DNA from: Sulfurovum sp. | GTDB taxonomy: Bacteria; Campylobacterota; Campylobacteria; Campylobacterales; Sulfurovaceae | Assembly (NCBI GenBank): GCA_003978395.1 | Contig: QNZV01000002.1 | Location: 1-22,766, forward strand | Reading direction: 5' to 3' | Length of the DNA: 22,766 nt | The notes under the pieces: generated by a model | Databases searched by the model: none | Told to the model about the DNA's origin: nothing | What the model saw: the letters and a program-made list of their open reading frames with translations, nothing else | Program-made: the position numbers and the translations under genes | Part shown: one piece after another, positions 14,947 to 22,544 of the stretch | Layout of the letters: every line of letters starts with the position of its first letter | Position numbering within the stretch: position 1 is the stretch's first letter

Positions 14947-15978
14947 TTAATCCTCTAACTTTATCCATTTTTGAGCAATACGCACAGCATTAGTAGCTGC
15001 CCCTACTCTCACTTGGTCTGCAACACCCCACAAATGAAGAATATTTGAAGCATAAATATCTTTTCTCACTCTTCCAACATAAGTTTCATCAGTATTTGTT
15101 GAGGTCATTGGCATTGGGTATTCATTGTTATCAAGGTCATCAACAAGAGTAACATTCTCAAATTTACCAAGAACTTTACGTGCCTGTTCAACAGAAACAT
15201 CTACACCCTCTTCAAAAGTGATGGTAATGGATTCTGAGTGAGAACGAAGTACAGGTACACGAACACAAGTAGCACTTACAGCAAAATCTGAATGCATAAT
15301 TTTATTGGTCTCTAGTACCATTTTCATCTCTTCTTTGGTATAACCATTCTCTTGGGGAGTATCAATATGAGGAATAACATTCAATGCAATTTGATGTGCA
15401 AATGCTTCCACTTTTGTCTCATCTAACTTAAAAGAGAAGAAATCTTGCATTTGACGAACAAGCTCTTCCATTCCTGCTTTTCCTGCACCAGAGACGGCTT
15501 GATAGGTACTTACATCTACTCTTTTAATTCCATATAAATCATGAAGAGGTTTTAACAACTGTACCATCTGAATAGTTGAACAGTTTGGATTGGCAATAAT
15601 ACCCGTATCTTCCCACAATTCAATATCTTCAGGGTTAACTTCAGGAACAACCAACGGCACTGCATCCATCATTCTAAAATGAGATGTATTATCAATTACA
15701 ACAGCTCCACTCTCAACAGCATATTTTGCATATTTTTCAGAGATAGTTCCACCAGCAGAGAAAAAAGCAATATCAATATTACGTCCTTCAAATACACTCT
15801 CTGTTAACTCCTCAATTCGATGATTTTTTCCATTAAACTCAATCATTGAACCTGCTGAATTTGCACTAGCCAAGGGCAACAAATTACCAACAGGAAATTT
15901 AACCTCTTCTAATACTCTAAAAAGCTCTTCACCCACAGCTCCACTTGCACCTATAACAGCTATATTATACTGTTTCAC
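14947..15978 (-). CDS. asd: Aspartate-semialdehyde dehydrogenase (GTG start)
   Basis: A 343-aa NADPH enzyme that reduces aspartyl phosphate to the semialdehyde for lysine, threonine, methionine and diaminopimelate synthesis. The Rossmann motif is IAVIGASGAVGEEL at 6-19. The catalytic cysteine is C133 in ANPNCSTIQMVQ, and STYQAVSGAGKAGMEEL is the usual following stretch. The start is a GTG at 15978-15976 with AAAGGAT close upstream. An ATG two bases earlier overlaps it but is followed at once by TGA, so it cannot be the start. It is first in the asd-yqhA-hemE operon. Confidence 0.96.
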   Translation of the reverse strand: MKQYNIAVIGASGAVGEELFRVLEEVKFPVGNLLPLASANSAGSMIEFNGKNHRIEELTESVFEGRNIDIAFFSAGGTISEKYAKYAVESGAVVIDNTSHFRMMDAVPLVVPEVNPEDIELWEDTGIIANPNCSTIQMVQLLKPLHDLYGIKRVDVSTYQAVSGAGKAGMEELVRQMQDFFSFKLDETKVEAFAHQIALNVIPHIDTPQENGYTKEEMKMVLETNKIMHSDFAVSATCVRVPVLRSHSESITITFEEGVDVSVEQARKVLGKFENVTLVDDLDNNEYPMPMTSTNTDETYVGRVRKDIYASNILHLWGVADQVRVGAATNAVRIAQKWIKLED

Positions 15979-16099
15979 ATTTATCCTTTAATATTAAAAT
16001 AAGTTCACATATTTTAACTTTTATTCTTTAATGTTATTTTAACGAAATGGCTGTGAGGATTGGCTTTTTTAAAAAGATTTAAAAGGTTTAAAAGAGGAG

Positions 16100-16138
16100 T
16101 GGTATGAATTGTTTCAACCTTTAAAACAATTCATACCA
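16100..16138 (-). terminator. 15-bp hairpin after the secreted-protein gene
   Basis: TGGTATGAATTGTTT (16100-16114), loop of 9, AAACAATTCATACCA (16124-16138), a perfect stem starting 12 nt beyond the stop of the minus-strand gene. On the minus strand the next bases are CTCCTCTTTT, a weak U-tract. The rest of 15979-16150 is AT-rich leader of asd without another recognisable element. Confidence 0.55.
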
Positions 16139-16150
16139 AAAATAAAAGAG

Positions 16151-16519
16151 TTATGAACATTCAAAAGAGTCTGTCTCTTGATGATAAACAACTTCTTTAT
16201 CATTTTCACAAAAGTACTCAGAAGTAGGAAGAGTAGTTTTTTTAGTAATCGGAGTTTCTTCATCCTCTTCAAGTGTAGCAAAAGGCATAATATACTTTTC
16301 ATGAGGAAGAATAATAGTATCAATCTTGTTATCATCTTTCTTTTGAATAACTATAAAAAGATTTGTCTTTTTTTCTATAGTTTTAACTTTTCTACCAGAG
16401 TCATTAGACAAATTTGATAGGTCAATAATGCAAACCCCATTTTTACAAGTCATACTTGTTCCTGCAGATAGATTCATAGTAAGAAATAATATTGTTGATG
16501 TCAAAATAGCTGTTTTCAT
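16151..16519 (-). CDS. Small secreted cysteine-containing protein, unknown
   Basis: 122 aa from the ATG at 16519. The reading frame is open to 16585, but the chosen start gives a clean signal peptide (MKTAILTSTILFLTMNLSAG, cleavage probably after LSA) and has AAGGAG at 16535-16530. The upstream 22 codons lack a ribosome site and would bury the signal. The mature protein has four cysteines, two in CKNGVC and two near the C-terminus (YFCEN and FECS), which could form periplasmic disulfides. The middle is rich in Lys, Asp and Glu. No family recognised. It is monocistronic between gyrA and asd. Confidence 0.65.
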   Translation of the reverse strand: MKTAILTSTILFLTMNLSAGTSMTCKNGVCIIDLSNLSNDSGRKVKTIEKKTNLFIVIQKKDDNKIDTIILPHEKYIMPFATLEEDEETPITKKTTLPTSEYFCENDKEVVYHQETDSFECS

Positions 16520-16529
16520 TAGACTTTCT

Positions 16530-16535
16530 CTCCTT
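16530..16535 (-). promoter_or_regulatory. Ribosome binding site deciding the 16519 start
   Basis: Minus-strand AAGGAG ten bases before the ATG at 16519 supports this start over the upstream in-frame ATG at 16585. Confidence 0.55.
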
Positions 16536-16708
16536 AATGTAATGTTTTCTATATCAATTATGACAAATTTTGCAAGAAAAAACAATATTTTTTAAGAGAA
16601 ATTTAAAGGTAATCACGAAAAAGTCACATTTATAAGAGTTTATAAAGATAAATATAACAAAAAAAAGTATCTAATGATTTTGGTAATATTCATTGTGTTT
16701 CATACTGT

Positions 16709-16749
16709 TTTTTTACTTTAAAAATTATTACTTATTTTAAAGTAAAAAA
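16709..16749. repeat. AT-only-loop inverted repeat upstream of the secreted-protein gene
   Basis: Perfect 15-bp arms TTTTTTACTTTAAAA (16709-16723) and TTTTAAAGTAAAAAA (16735-16749), loop of 11. The T-run is on the left and the A-run on the right, the opposite of a terminator. It lies in the 296-nt gap 16520-16815, which otherwise holds only AT-rich sequence and the gyrA hairpin. Confidence 0.6.
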
Positions 16750-16778
16750 CCTTGATTATAGTATAAAATAGTGAATAG

Positions 16779-16802
16779 ATTGTGGGCAGAGTTGCCCACA
16801 AT
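16779..16802 (-). terminator. gyrA terminator hairpin
   Basis: ATTGTGGGCA (16779-16788), loop GAGT, TGCCCACAAT (16793-16802): a perfect GC-containing 10-bp stem starting 13 nt after the gyrA stop. On the minus strand it is followed by CTATTCACTATTTT, a weak U-tract. Confidence 0.7.
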
Positions 16803-16815
16803 GAAATTTTTTATA

Positions 16816-19800
16816 TTAAATATTATCCAAAATATCATCATTTACAATATCTGGCTTATCAATTTCCTCTTTTGGACATTTTGCCATGCTCACAACAATA
16901 TCTTTTTTATCAACATTAACCACTTTTACACCCGAAGTATTTCGCCCTGCTTTTCGTATGGTTTGCATATCAACACGAATCATCTTACCAATAGAAGTAA
17001 GACACATCATATCTTTGTCCTCTTCGACAAGTACTACTCCAACAACATCGCCTGTTTTAGCAGAGAGTTTCATGCTTATCACTCCTTTACCTGCTCGACT
17101 CTGCTCTCGATACTCTGAAGCAGTGGTACGCTTACCAATACCTTTTTCACTCAACATTAAGAGTTCATTGTTTTCATCTCCAATTGTCGTTGCTCCACAT
17201 ACAAAGTCATCTTCTATTTTAAATTTAATTCCAGTAACTCCACGTGCAACTCTACCAATCTCTCTTGCATCTTCAACTTTAAATCGGATACATTGACCTT
17301 TTTTAGTTGTTAAAAATAACCATTTTGTATCAGGCATTACAATTTTTGCAGTAACAATTGCATCATCATCATCTAAATTAATAGCTCTTACACCATTGGT
17401 TCGAATATTTGAATACTCTTTTAAATTCGTACGCTTCACAATACCTTTTTTAGTAAAGAAGACCAATCCTTTGTCTTCATTAAAGTCAGTCGTAGGAATA
17501 ATAGACATAATCTTCTCATCTTGTTTAAGATTAATCAAGTTTACAACAGCTTTACCTTTGGCAGTTCGGCTTCCCTCTGGGATTCTATAGACTTTTAACC
17601 AGTAGAGTTGACCCATATCTGTAACAAACATTAATGTATCATGAGTAGAAGAGATAAAGAACTGCTCTATAAAATCATCATCATGGGTGGTAACAGCAAT
17701 TTTTCCTTTACCTCCACGTTTCTGCTTCTCATACTGTTTAACGGCTACACGTTTAATGTAACCTCTATGAGTAATGGTAACAACCATTGGTTCATTTGGA
17801 ATTAAATCTTCAATATCTATATCATCATAATCATCAACTATCTCTGTACGACGCTCTGCTTTAAAGTTTTCAGCAATCTCTTTAAGTTCATCAGCAATGA
17901 TTCCATTAAGAACCTCTTCACTCTTTAAAATAGACTGTAAATAGTCAATAAGTTTATAAAGTTCATTTAACTCATTCTCAATTTTTTCAACTTCAAGACC
18001 CGTCAATCTTCTTAGTTTCATCTCTAAAATAGCATGTGATTGAATCTCTGAAAGAGAGAAACCTTCCATCAATGAAAGTTTAGCTGTTTCAGTATCTTCA
18101 CTCTCACGAATAATTCTAATTACTGCATCAATATTATCAACAGCAATTTTAAGCCCCTCTAAAATATGTGCTCTTGCTTTTGCTTTTTCAAGTTCAAAAA
18201 TAGTTCTTCTAATAATTACTGTTTTTCTATGCTTTAAAAAGAGGTCAAGCAACTCACGCAATTTAAATACTTTTGGCTCTTTGTTGGTAATTGCCAACAT
18301 AATAATTCCAAAAGTAGTCTGCATACTGGTTTGTTTAAAGAGATTGTTCAAAATAATATCACTCATGGCATCACGCTTAAGCTCAATAACAATTCGCATA
18401 CCATCACGGTCAGACTCATCTCTAATTTCAGAAATACCTTCTATCTGCTTATCACGTACCAAATGGGCAATATTTTCAATAAGACGAGATTTATTAACTT
18501 GATAAGGAAGTTCATCTACAACAATAACTTCCCTGTTTTTTTTCTCTTCTATGTGTGTTTTTGCACGTACTTTAATTCGTCCACGCCCTGTAGTATAGGC
18601 ATCTGTAATACCTTTTTTACCAAAGATAATTCCACCTGTTGGAAAATCTGGTCCTTTAACAATAGATAGAAGTTCAGAGTCTTCACAGTCAGGATTATCA
18701 AGAATATGTAATAGTGCTTCCATTAGTTCATCCATACGATGAGGAGGAATATTTGTAGCCATACCAACAGCAATACCACTTGAACCATTTAAAAGTAAGT
18801 TAGGAATACGTGAAGGCAAAACATCTGGCTCTTTCATAGAGTCATCATAGTTTGCTGTAAAGTCAACCGTATCTTTATCTAAATCACGAAGAAGATCTTC
18901 TGAAATTTTTGTCATACGTGCTTCGGTATTATGATTAATCAATCCATTGGCTACAAAAGAGTGACAATCGCTATCTACACGAATAGAGTAAACCACCTCT
19001 TTTATTCCTGTTTTTACACAAGAGTCAACAGAAGCATAATAGTAGTTATTATCTACAAAAGATAAAAACTCTTGTTGTAAAGATACCATCTTAATTTCAC
19101 TTAAAATTTTCTCTAAATTTCTATCTATTCTATTATATCTATCAATGTTATGTCTCTTAATATAAGAGCTATCAACCAAACCTCTGATATAGTCACTCAG
19201 ATAAGGAATATAATCTTTCCCTAAAGAACCAGAATGCTCCTCTCTTCGTAAAAGTTCCTCTTCTACTATTTTCCCAAAATCGGCTCTTTTTTGACTTGCA
19301 AAGTTTATAGTTTCATAAAATTTATGAATATTTTTGAAACCACTCAAGAAAACTTTTCGTTCTTCTCCTTTTTTAACCTTTCCAATCTTTCCAATAATCC
19401 CAAACTCTAAAAGAAGAATTTGAATATCCTCTGCTAACCCTTGACTTATAGTAGAATATTGAACAGTAAGTGAATTTTTTTCCAATTTAGAAAAACTTCC
19501 ATCACCTTCAAATAGATATTGTAAAAATATCTTTTGAGCCTCTTGTGGCATAGCAAAGATAAAACTAGGAACTCTTTTATCTTTTGATTTTAAACCTTGC
19601 ATCTGTAGATAAATATCAGATTTAATAATTACATCTCTATCTTTAGAGTGGTCTAAATGAACATCAAACTCATAAATGGTTTTTCCTGAAGGGAGTTCTC
19701 TTTGATTAAGATAGAAGCTTTCTCCAAATTCACTCTTCCAAGCATCTATAAAATTGTCAAAATAGTTTTTATCTGTATTGCTAAAACCTATTCTGTCTGA

Positions 19801-20589
19801 ACTCATAAAACCTTCTGAAACCAAACAACCTGTAATAATTGCTAAGTTTTTTTCACTTTGTGTAAGTTTTTTAGTATAAAGAGATTTTTCACTTCGGTCA
19901 ATAACTATCTTATCTTCTAAACCAATATGCTCTAAACGTTTCCAATCATAAATTGGTCTTCCACTGTTATCTGTGGTAAGTGTCAAAACCAAGTGGTTAG
20001 CACTACCACTAATCGTAAACCCCTCTTTTGTTTTGAGTTTATAAGTATCATGGATACCAGAATTAAATAACTTTGAAGCAGTATGTTCTCTTTTAGCCAT
20101 AGAGAGAACTTTTATATCTAAATCGTTATCACTATTAAGTAAAGTCTCTTCAACTAACTCTTCAATTTTAATTAAACCTCTATCCGTTTTTACCCTTGTA
20201 TCTCCTGTAACACAATACCTCATTGCTGCTGCATTATCGCCATCAACTGAACCAAAGTTACCTTGACCATCAATTAATGGAGCACGTAAAGAGAAATCTT
20301 GTGCCATACGAACCAATGCATCATAAACAGAGTTGTCACCATGTGGGTGATACTTACCAATAACATCCCCAACAATTCTTGCCGACTTTTTATAAGGACT
20401 TCTATGAGAAAGATTCAACTCATTCATTGCAAAAAGAATTCTTCGATGTACAGGTTTTAAACCATCTCTAGCATCGGGTAAAGCCCGACCTACAATAACA
20501 GACATAGAGTAATCTAAATAAGATGTTCTCATACTCTCTTCTATTTTTACCTCTTTTATGTCTTGGTTCGCGTTAGATAAATCGCTCAT
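16816..20589 (-). CDS. gyrA: DNA gyrase subunit A precursor with intein
   Basis: A 1257-codon open frame. Codons 1-125 and 555-1257 encode GyrA; codons 126-554 encode an intein. The joined extein product is 828 aa, normal for the family. GyrA forms the A2B2 gyrase that negatively supercoils DNA. The catalytic tyrosine is Y125 in DNAAAMRY. The QRDR reads HPHGDNSVYD (81-90), so N86 occupies the E. coli Ser83 position and D90 that of Asp87. The GyrA box is QKRGGKG at 956-962, opening the C-terminal beta-pinwheel (about 932-1237). The acidic C-terminus ends DDILDNI. AAAGGGG precedes the ATG. Because the intein interrupts the active site, supercoiling activity depends on splicing. Confidence 0.97.
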   Translation of the reverse strand: MSDLSNANQDIKEVKIEESMRTSYLDYSMSVIVGRALPDARDGLKPVHRRILFAMNELNLSHRSPYKKSARIVGDVIGKYHPHGDNSVYDALVRMAQDFSLRAPLIDGQGNFGSVDGDNAAAMRYCVTGDTRVKTDRGLIKIEELVEETLLNSDNDLDIKVLSMAKREHTASKLFNSGIHDTYKLKTKEGFTISGSANHLVLTLTTDNSGRPIYDWKRLEHIGLEDKIVIDRSEKSLYTKKLTQSEKNLAIITGCLVSEGFMSSDRIGFSNTDKNYFDNFIDAWKSEFGESFYLNQRELPSGKTIYEFDVHLDHSKDRDVIIKSDIYLQMQGLKSKDKRVPSFIFAMPQEAQKIFLQYLFEGDGSFSKLEKNSLTVQYSTISQGLAEDIQILLLEFGIIGKIGKVKKGEERKVFLSGFKNIHKFYETINFASQKRADFGKIVEEELLRREEHSGSLGKDYIPYLSDYIRGLVDSSYIKRHNIDRYNRIDRNLEKILSEIKMVSLQQEFLSFVDNNYYYASVDSCVKTGIKEVVYSIRVDSDCHSFVANGLINHNTEARMTKISEDLLRDLDKDTVDFTANYDDSMKEPDVLPSRIPNLLLNGSSGIAVGMATNIPPHRMDELMEALLHILDNPDCEDSELLSIVKGPDFPTGGIIFGKKGITDAYTTGRGRIKVRAKTHIEEKKNREVIVVDELPYQVNKSRLIENIAHLVRDKQIEGISEIRDESDRDGMRIVIELKRDAMSDIILNNLFKQTSMQTTFGIIMLAITNKEPKVFKLRELLDLFLKHRKTVIIRRTIFELEKAKARAHILEGLKIAVDNIDAVIRIIRESEDTETAKLSLMEGFSLSEIQSHAILEMKLRRLTGLEVEKIENELNELYKLIDYLQSILKSEEVLNGIIADELKEIAENFKAERRTEIVDDYDDIDIEDLIPNEPMVVTITHRGYIKRVAVKQYEKQKRGGKGKIAVTTHDDDFIEQFFISSTHDTLMFVTDMGQLYWLKVYRIPEGSRTAKGKAVVNLINLKQDEKIMSIIPTTDFNEDKGLVFFTKKGIVKRTNLKEYSNIRTNGVRAINLDDDDAIVTAKIVMPDTKWLFLTTKKGQCIRFKVEDAREIGRVARGVTGIKFKIEDDFVCGATTIGDENNELLMLSEKGIGKRTTASEYREQSRAGKGVISMKLSAKTGDVVGVVLVEEDKDMMCLTSIGKMIRVDMQTIRKAGRNTSGVKVVNVDKKDIVVSMAKCPKEEIDKPDIVNDDILDNI
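18928..20214 (-). mobile_element. GyrA intein with LAGLIDADG homing endonuclease
   Basis: 429 aa, codons 126-554 of gyrA, between Y125 and T555. Splicing block A starts with Cys1 (CVTGDTRVKT). Block B is GSANHLVLT (S71, H74 in intein numbering), close to the TANH form of the Mycobacterium xenopi GyrA intein. Block F is YSIRVDSDCHSFVANG and block G LINHN, ending in His428-Asn429, with +1 Thr. All residues for a class 1 splicing pathway are present. The centre holds two LAGLIDADG helices: TGCLVSEGF (E134) and YLFEGDGSF (D238), the two acidic residues needed for DNA cleavage, so the endonuclease looks intact. Splicing leaves MRY-TEARMT, which matches uninterrupted GyrA. Four sampled 60-base lines have 16-19 G+C here, against 24-27 in four extein lines. 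Confidence 0.97.
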
Positions 20590-20635
20590 GAAACCCCTTT
20601 ATTATATAAATATTCTTTGGTACAAATTAACATGT

Positions 20636-20641
20636 ATTATA
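20636..20641 (-). promoter_or_regulatory. gyrA -10 element
   Basis: Minus-strand TATAAT (in GTTATAATACATG) lies 46 nt upstream of the gyrA ATG, preceded by a T-rich stretch and no clear -35. The rest of 20590-20700 is AT-rich with no gene. Confidence 0.55.
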
Positions 20642-20700
20642 ACTAAAAAGCTCTTAAAATTATTATTTTTTATTAGATTCGCTCTTTAACATAAACTCTT

Positions 20701-21018
20701 TTACTCTGTCATCATTCCATAAGGTCGAGCAAGCTTTTGAGTAAGTTGATGCAAACTAACAGAACGTCCCTCACGGATAAACTCACGACCATCAAGAAAG
20801 ACAATCATTGTAGGTACAGAGAAGACTTGAAAATGAACTGAAATTTCAGAATTTTCATGTGCATCCAAATAAATCTGTTTTACTTTGGGAAACTCTTTAT
20901 CAAAAAGCTCTTTAAATTTTGGTCTTAATGCATGGCAAACATTACAATTTTCTCCTGAAAAATAGAGTAATACTCCAATCTCTTCTCTTATACTCTTTTG
21001 TAACTCTTCTAAACTCAT
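20701..21018 (-). CDS. Thioredoxin-like protein
   Basis: A 105-aa thioredoxin-fold protein without a signal peptide, so cytosolic. The active-site motif is CNVC (C25, C28) in FSGENCNVCHALRPKF, not the WCGPC of classical thioredoxins. The cis-proline is P69 in VFSVPTMIVF, and the fold continues DGREFIREG. A redox or chaperone-like role is likely; the substrate is unknown. It lies 15 nt downstream of ribF on the same strand, with AAGGAAAAAG before the ATG, and is probably part of the tlyA-ribF run. gyrA follows with its own promoter. Confidence 0.88.
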   Translation of the reverse strand: MSLEELQKSIREEIGVLLYFSGENCNVCHALRPKFKELFDKEFPKVKQIYLDAHENSEISVHFQVFSVPTMIVFLDGREFIREGRSVSLHQLTQKLARPYGMMTE

Positions 21019-21033
21019 CTTTTTCCTTTTTTC

Positions 21034-21837
21034 TTAATATTTTCTACGAACTACTTCTATATCGTCTTGAATCTGTTCTTTTAGAGACTCTAAACTATTA
21101 AATTTTCTGTTCTCGCGAATAAATGCTATAAACTCAATCTCAATAAAACCTCTAACTATACCAATATCTCTATCCAAAACATAACTCTCTATTGCAAATG
21201 AACCATCAGTTGTAACTCTATGACCTAAAAATGTTACACTTTTTAACCACACTCCATCAATTTTTGTTTTTGACGCATAAACTCCACTCTTTGGCAAATG
21301 ATAATCATAAACTTTTAAATTCAATGTAGGAACAAGCTCTTTTTTTCCTAAACCCTGCCCTTTTATGATCTTGCCAACTATTTTAAAATGACGACCCAAA
21401 AGCTCTTTTGCTATTGTTATCTCTCCCTTGGTTAAATACTCTTTAATTGTTTGAGTATGTATCGAGATACTCCTCTCTTTTACCTCATCTACGACAATAA
21501 GTTCTCCATTAAAAAGCTCTTTTAATAGTTTTACATTGCCCTCTTTTCTATATCCAAAAGCAAAATCATAACCAACGACTATCTTTTTAAGTTTTGGAAA
21601 ATCTTTTTGCAGTCTACTCACAAACTCTTTTGCCGTTAACTCTTTTATTTTTTCAAAATGATAAAAAAAACAAAACTGCTTAATATATAATGAACGTCTA
21701 TAACCTGCTGTTACAGTTCCACTGTTTCGTTCAATAATAACAACAGCTTCTACTTGCTCAATAAGAGTTTGATGCCCCTTGTGAATACCATCAAATGAAC
21801 CTATGGCAATGGACTCTATACGGTTTGTTAACTGCAT
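21034..21837 (-). CDS. ribF: Bifunctional riboflavin kinase/FAD synthetase
   Basis: A 267-aa enzyme making FMN from riboflavin and FAD from FMN. The N-terminal adenylyltransferase domain has GSFDGIHKGH at 13-22 and VVGYDFAFGYRKEGN. The C-terminal flavokinase domain starts near 150, with VGKIIKGQGLGKKELVPTLNL (family G...G...G.PT.N core) and SGVYA. It is somewhat shorter than the usual about 300 aa, as in other Campylobacterota. Its ATG lies inside the end of tlyA (10-nt overlap), so translation is coupled. Confidence 0.93.
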   Translation of the reverse strand: MQLTNRIESIAIGSFDGIHKGHQTLIEQVEAVVIIERNSGTVTAGYRRSLYIKQFCFFYHFEKIKELTAKEFVSRLQKDFPKLKKIVVGYDFAFGYRKEGNVKLLKELFNGELIVVDEVKERSISIHTQTIKEYLTKGEITIAKELLGRHFKIVGKIIKGQGLGKKELVPTLNLKVYDYHLPKSGVYASKTKIDGVWLKSVTFLGHRVTTDGSFAIESYVLDRDIGIVRGFIEIEFIAFIRENRKFNSLESLKEQIQDDIEVVRRKY

Positions 21838-22544
21838 GTTTTTCTAAAATAATAAATATATTCAATATTTCCAGACTTTCCAGCTAATTTAGAGGTCGTA
21901 GTATAACCACACTCCCACCCTAACTCTTTGCTTTTAAGTTCAAACCTCTTTTTTGCGTTCTCAATAGCATTTTTATCTATCACAACCCCTCTACTATCAC
22001 GTTTTACATTTCGCCCTACTTCAAACTGTGGTTTAAAGAGCAAAATCATCTCATTTTTTGCCAATCTATCAATATCCTCCATAATCTGCAAAATAGAGAT
22101 AAAAGAGACATCACAAGTTACTATATCAAACTCGTTATCTGAGTTAAACACTCTAATATCCGTCTCTTCAAAAATTTTAACTTGTGGATTATCTCTAAGT
22201 GAATGATGAAGTTGATTTGAACCTACATCAACAGCAGTTACAGATAGTACTTCATTTTCAAGAAGTATCTGCACAAACCCACCTGTAGATGAGCCTATAT
22301 CCAAAGCTCTTTTATCTTTTAGCTCTATAGGGTACTCTTCTAAAAACAGTTCCAACTTTTTGGAAGCACGGCTGACATAAAATTTCTCACTGTCTATATC
22401 TATATTAGAGCTATTATCACATTTAGTTGAGGGTTTTGCTATTTTCCCATCTACAAAAACTTTACCTCTTTTTATTGCATCTATGGCACGGTTTCGGCTC
22501 TCGAAATAGTTATTTTCTACTAGGTATTTGTCAAGGCGTTGCAT
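21828..22544 (-). CDS. tlyA: TlyA-family rRNA 2'-O-methyltransferase
   Basis: A 238-aa protein with an N-terminal S4 RNA-binding domain (MQRLDKYLVENNYFESRNRAIDAIKRGKVFVDGK) and an FtsJ-type SAM methyltransferase domain. The SAM motif ALDIGSSTGGF is at 80-90, followed by VTAVDVGSNQLHHSLR, VTCDVSFISI and LLFKPQFEVG. TlyA methylates ribose 2'-OH groups in rRNA (16S C1409 and, in the long form, 23S C1920, as known for Mycobacterium and Campylobacter). Whether this one acts on both sites cannot be told. It overlaps ribF by 10 nt and the preceding gene by 14 nt. Confidence 0.93.
   Translation of the reverse strand: MQRLDKYLVENNYFESRNRAIDAIKRGKVFVDGKIAKPSTKCDNSSNIDIDSEKFYVSRASKKLELFLEEYPIELKDKRALDIGSSTGGFVQILLENEVLSVTAVDVGSNQLHHSLRDNPQVKIFEETDIRVFNSDNEFDIVTCDVSFISILQIMEDIDRLAKNEMILLFKPQFEVGRNVKRDSRGVVIDKNAIENAKKRFELKSKELGWECGYTTTSKLAGKSGNIEYIYYFRKTCS

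Noticed and set aside
16520..16585. N-terminal extension of the small secreted protein to the ATG at 16585
   Set aside because: The extension has no ribosome site and would bury a clean signal peptide that has its own AAGGAG and ATG at 16519.
16886..17296. 136-codon plus-strand ORF antisense to gyrA
   Set aside because: It lies wholly inside the conserved GyrA C-terminal domain; the Ser/Thr/Ile-rich translation is a typical shadow frame.
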